From: Solwaraspora sp. WMMD791
Lineage (GTDB): Bacteria; Actinomycetota; Actinomycetes; Mycobacteriales; Micromonosporaceae
Assembly (NCBI RefSeq): GCF_029581195.1
Contig: NZ_CP120737.1
Location: 3,945,001-4,009,000, forward strand
Reading direction: 5' to 3'
DNA length: 64,000 nucleotides
The translations under genes and the position numbers were made by a program. This document shows positions 61,597 through 64,000 of this stretch, one piece after another. How positions within the stretch are numbered: the first letter of the stretch is position 1; each line of letters opens with the position of its first letter. The notes under the pieces were generated by a model. It was not told where the DNA came from, did no database searches, and saw only the letters and a program-made list of their open reading frames with translations.

Positions 61597-63543
61597 TCAC
61601 CGCCGGACGAAGACCGCCACCTGCGCCGGAAGGTCATCGCGGACCGCCCAGTACCGCTCGTCGAACTGGTCCCGGTGGAACCGCAGATCCTCCCAGATCA
61701 GCTCGTCGCCGTCGCGGGTGAGCACGAAGACATCGATCGGCCCGTACGCCGTGGCGGCGGACTCGGCGGCGAAGGCCGCCGGGTCCCGCTGGGTGGCCAG
61801 CGCCGCCAGCTCGGCCTTGCGCTCGTCCCAATGGGTGAGCGTGCCGCCGGCGGTACGGTCGTTGCTGAGGTAGCCGGGCCACGGCAGGTAGGAGAAGAGC
61901 CGTTCGTCGACGCTCACCGTCACCCGCTCGGGGTCCGGTCCGGTCACATCCTCCACAGCCAGGCGGATCGGCTCGACCGGGAACCAGGCGGGGCGCCCGC
62001 TGGCCGGTGCGAACCGGGGGTAGCCGCCACCGGGCAGCGGTTCGGCGTGGGCGGCGGTCGCGTAGGACGAGCCGGACCCGTTGATCGACGGCATCCAGGC
62101 CCCGGTGTAGGCGGTGACACCCCAGGCGAGCAGCACCGCGAGCGGTGCGCCGACCAGCCCGACCGGTGGCACGACCCGCAGCCGACGCAACACCAGCGGT
62201 ACGACGTGCACCAGGGTCAGCACCCCGGCGATCGCCAGCACGACGCCGTACAGCCGCACGGTGTAGTGGGCGAAGGCGGTGTGCCCGGTCAGCAGGAAGC
62301 GGACCATCGACAACAGTCGGTACGCGAACGCGGCCCCGGCGATCAGCAGCAGCGGAGGCGCCCACCAGGTGCGGCGGAGCAGCCACACGAGGCCGATCAT
62401 GCCGACCAGTTGCAGGGCCCGCAGCAGGACGTTGCTGCCGTCGGCGGACTGGATGTCCAGGAACGGCAGCAGCCCGGAGAGGTAGTACGGCGAGGTGTAC
62501 AGGTCGGAGACCAGCTGCCCGCCGCCGTCGGTGAGCAACGTCCAGCCGTACGGCAGCACGTACCAGGACGAGGTGACGGTGGCGACGACCGCGACGCCCA
62601 CCAGCCGGCGGACGTACGCCCAGCGGTCCGGCTCGGCCCGCCAGGCCAGCACGATGATCACCATCAGCCCGAGCGCGGCGTAGACCAGCCAGGCCTGGTA
62701 GAGCACAACCAGCAGGCCCCCGAGCAGCCCGGAGGTCAGCCAGTGCAGGCGGTTGCGCGGCGGCCGGGTGAAGGTCTCCAGCACCCAGGGGATGAAGATC
62801 ACCAACGCCAGGACCTCGTACGCCTTGCGCGGGTCGGACCAGGCGAGCACCGCGACACAGGAGATCGCGAACGCGGTCCAGGCCCCCGCCTGCCGACGCC
62901 ACAGTAAGAAGCCGGCCAGCAGTGACGCGGAGATGAACAGCACCTCGGCATCGGCCAGCAACCGCCAGGCGGGCTGGTCGAGCAGCACCGAGGCCCGGCC
63001 GACCAGCCAGGCGTACAGCGGCGGGTACTCCGACGGCAGCCCGACGATGTTGGTGTCCGCGCTGGCGGTGGTGACCGTGTAGCGGGTCACCGACGCGGTC
63101 ATCCTCAGCATGTCGCCGCTGAGGCCGCCGAAGCCGAACGGGGTGCCGTACAGCGCGGACCGCAGCACCAGCACCAGCCAGGCACCGGCCAGTCCGGCAC
63201 TGGCCCCGGCCAGGGCGTCCATCGCCGTAGGCACCCAGCGACGGGCGACCGCCGCAGCGGCCAGCACCGCCGACACCAGCAGCAGGCCGCTGGCCACCGG
63301 CAGCGCGCGGCCGGCGACGGTGAACGGATCCTTGCCGACGATGCCGGGCAGTACGAAGGCCACCGGGGTGGCGACCAGCCAGGCCAGCACCGCGACAAGG
63401 CCGGGATGGCGCAGGACCGCGCGCAGCTGTCGAGGACCGCGCCGGGCCGCAGCCGTACGGTCGGCGGCGGCCACGACGCCCGGCGTAGGCCTGGCCTCGT
63501 CCGGCGCCTCGCCGAGATCGGCCGGGGTTGTCTCGACAGTCAT
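61597..63543 (-). CDS. Arabinofuranosyltransferase, AftA-like
   Basis: A 648-residue polytopic membrane protein of the GT-C fold. About 11-13 hydrophobic helices cover residues 45-465 (for example VLAWLVATPVAFVLPGI and LHWLTSGLLGGLLVVLYQAW). The loop SADTNIVGLPSEYPPLYAWL holds the acidic and Tyr-Pro-Pro motif typical of AftA/galactan arabinosyltransferases. A soluble domain of 170 residues on the outer face follows (SVDERLFSYLPWPGYLSNDR, LTHWDERKAELAAL). It would use decaprenyl-phosphoryl-arabinose to start an arabinan chain. ATG at 63543 has CGGAG upstream. The polyprenyl-sugar synthase fragment at 63606 lies just upstream and is likely cotranscribed. Confidence 0.82.
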   Translation of the reverse strand: MTVETTPADLGEAPDEARPTPGVVAAADRTAAARRGPRQLRAVLRHPGLVAVLAWLVATPVAFVLPGIVGKDPFTVAGRALPVASGLLLVSAVLAAAAVARRWVPTAMDALAGASAGLAGAWLVLVLRSALYGTPFGFGGLSGDMLRMTASVTRYTVTTASADTNIVGLPSEYPPLYAWLVGRASVLLDQPAWRLLADAEVLFISASLLAGFLLWRRQAGAWTAFAISCVAVLAWSDPRKAYEVLALVIFIPWVLETFTRPPRNRLHWLTSGLLGGLLVVLYQAWLVYAALGLMVIIVLAWRAEPDRWAYVRRLVGVAVVATVTSSWYVLPYGWTLLTDGGGQLVSDLYTSPYYLSGLLPFLDIQSADGSNVLLRALQLVGMIGLVWLLRRTWWAPPLLLIAGAAFAYRLLSMVRFLLTGHTAFAHYTVRLYGVVLAIAGVLTLVHVVPLVLRRLRVVPPVGLVGAPLAVLLAWGVTAYTGAWMPSINGSGSSYATAAHAEPLPGGGYPRFAPASGRPAWFPVEPIRLAVEDVTGPDPERVTVSVDERLFSYLPWPGYLSNDRTAGGTLTHWDERKAELAALATQRDPAAFAAESAATAYGPIDVFVLTRDGDELIWEDLRFHRDQFDERYWAVRDDLPAQVAVFVRR

Positions 63544-63605
63544 CGTGCTCCGTCAGCTGTCGCCGTTGTCAGGATCGGTCGCCGCGCCCGGCCCGGGCGC
63601 CTCGC

Positions 63606-64000
63606 TCAGTTGGCGCTCGCGGCCAGGGTGCTCGGCGACGGGGTCTCCTGGTCGGCGACCGCGGCGGAGACCCGTCGCAGGCTGAGCAGGCTGGAGAAGA
63701 GCCCGGCGAAGATGAGTGTGGCACCCAGGCCGATCGCCGTCGAGGAGGGCAGCACCACACGCATCGTGGCGCTCACGTCCTGGGCGCCGAATCCGGTCGC
63801 TCCCCAGGTCGCGACGGCGACGATGGTCCCGACGAGGCCGAGCAGGATCAGCGCGACGCCCCCGGCGGTGCAGGTCTCGAACCGGATGTAGCGGCCCCAG
63901 CGGTCGGCCTGTTGCAGGTTGGTGATGCCCTCGTACCTGCCGTAGATCAGCGCGAACGCCCCGAACAACAGCAGCTGCGCGCCGACCAGCATCGCGAGAC
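63606..64000 (-). CDS. Carboxyl-terminal membrane part of a polyprenyl-sugar glycosyltransferase, fragment
   Basis: The frame is open to the right edge, so the gene's start is outside the window. The visible 130 residues contain a membrane helix pair (VGAQLLLFGAFALIYGRYEG, VALILLGLVGTIVAVATW and AIGLGATLIFAGLFSSLLSL). GT2 polyprenyl-phosphate sugar synthases such as PpgS often end in such a helix bundle with a GxQxxxFG-like segment. The catalytic domain is missing from the window, so the call rests on this similarity and on the AftA-like neighbour. Confidence 0.55.
   Translation of the reverse strand, partial: LAMLVGAQLLLFGAFALIYGRYEGITNLQQADRWGRYIRFETCTAGGVALILLGLVGTIVAVATWGATGFGAQDVSATMRVVLPSSTAIGLGATLIFAGLFSSLLSLRRVSAAVADQETPSPSTLAASAN

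Noticed and set aside
61570-61610. A 14-bp direct repeat (TCACCGCCGGACGA) at the ends of the PspC and AftA-like genes
   Set aside because: It is a single pair of short copies, one inside coding sequence, with no other mark of a mobile element.

Overview
The window looks like chromosomal DNA of a high-GC filamentous actinomycete, most likely of the family Micromonosporaceae. The codon use is strongly GC-rich, many genes start with GTG, leaderless genes with TANNNT boxes are common, and the gene content fits (actinobacterial ABC-F protein, ECF41 sigma factor, AftA-type arabinofuranosyltransferase, CBM2 protein, CebR-type operators). Genus-level placement is not possible from what I can see. I found no tRNA, rRNA, CRISPR array, phage or intact transposon.

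Layout. Positions 1-2.7 kb hold a truncated secreted protein behind a 24-bp CebR-type palindrome, rsmI, an eroded XRE-regulator gene and two small orphan genes. From 2.7 to 10 kb come an ECF41 sigma factor with a likely target oxidoreductase, a glycosyltransferase, a leaderless MerR/membrane-protein pair, a divergent SDR/TetR pair sharing one operator, and a TPR/Smr pair. From 10 to 14 kb lie a polyphosphate-glucokinase-like ROK protein, an ABC-F protein and NhaA. The block 14.2-19.4 kb is surface-related: an asparagine-synthetase homologue that has lost its catalytic residues, a divergent LytR-CpsA-Psr protein with nine tryptophans spaced exactly seven residues apart, and a WxL-like secreted protein overlapping a DUF916-type membrane protein with no canonical start codon. 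An SBF transporter and divergent LysR regulator follow.

From 21.5 to 28.2 kb there is a GT2, an 1110-residue protein joining a methyltransferase, a coiled coil and two glycosyltransferase domains, then a leaderless VWA protein with a coupled membrane-anchored partner. From 28.2 to 33.8 kb are a solute-binding lipoprotein with an unknown partner, a small lipoprotein, a two-component system and an Fn3-CBM2 protein. Upstream of the last lies a 0.7-kb noncoding stretch with four perfect inverted repeats and a second CebR-like site. From 34.5 to 36.7 kb an RCK (potassium) protein sits divergently beside a c-di-AMP (ydaO-type) riboswitch and a secreted M15-like peptidase. From 36.8 to 41.3 kb a GH65 phosphorylase, a beta-phosphoglucomutase-like HAD enzyme and an MsiK/UgpC-type ATPase form an alpha-glucoside module.

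From 41.4 kb to the right edge most genes serve cell-surface glycan synthesis: two divergent leaderless GT2-like genes, a GT4 gene coupled to an unknown gene, two GT2 proteins with long beta-rich tails, a GT2 fused to a TagF-like glycerophosphotransferase, a CDP-alcohol phosphotransferase with a DUF5941-like tail, an AftA-like arabinosyltransferase and the end of a polyprenyl-sugar GT. A MEDS-HATPase regulator, a subtilisin-like protease, a GNAT protein and an AraC regulator are interspersed. The tail-to-head overlaps at 54-61 kb suggest one transcript making an alditol-phosphate polymer. With the LCP protein at 16.4 kb and the riboswitch-controlled peptidase, the window reads as a wall-polymer and surface-protein region.
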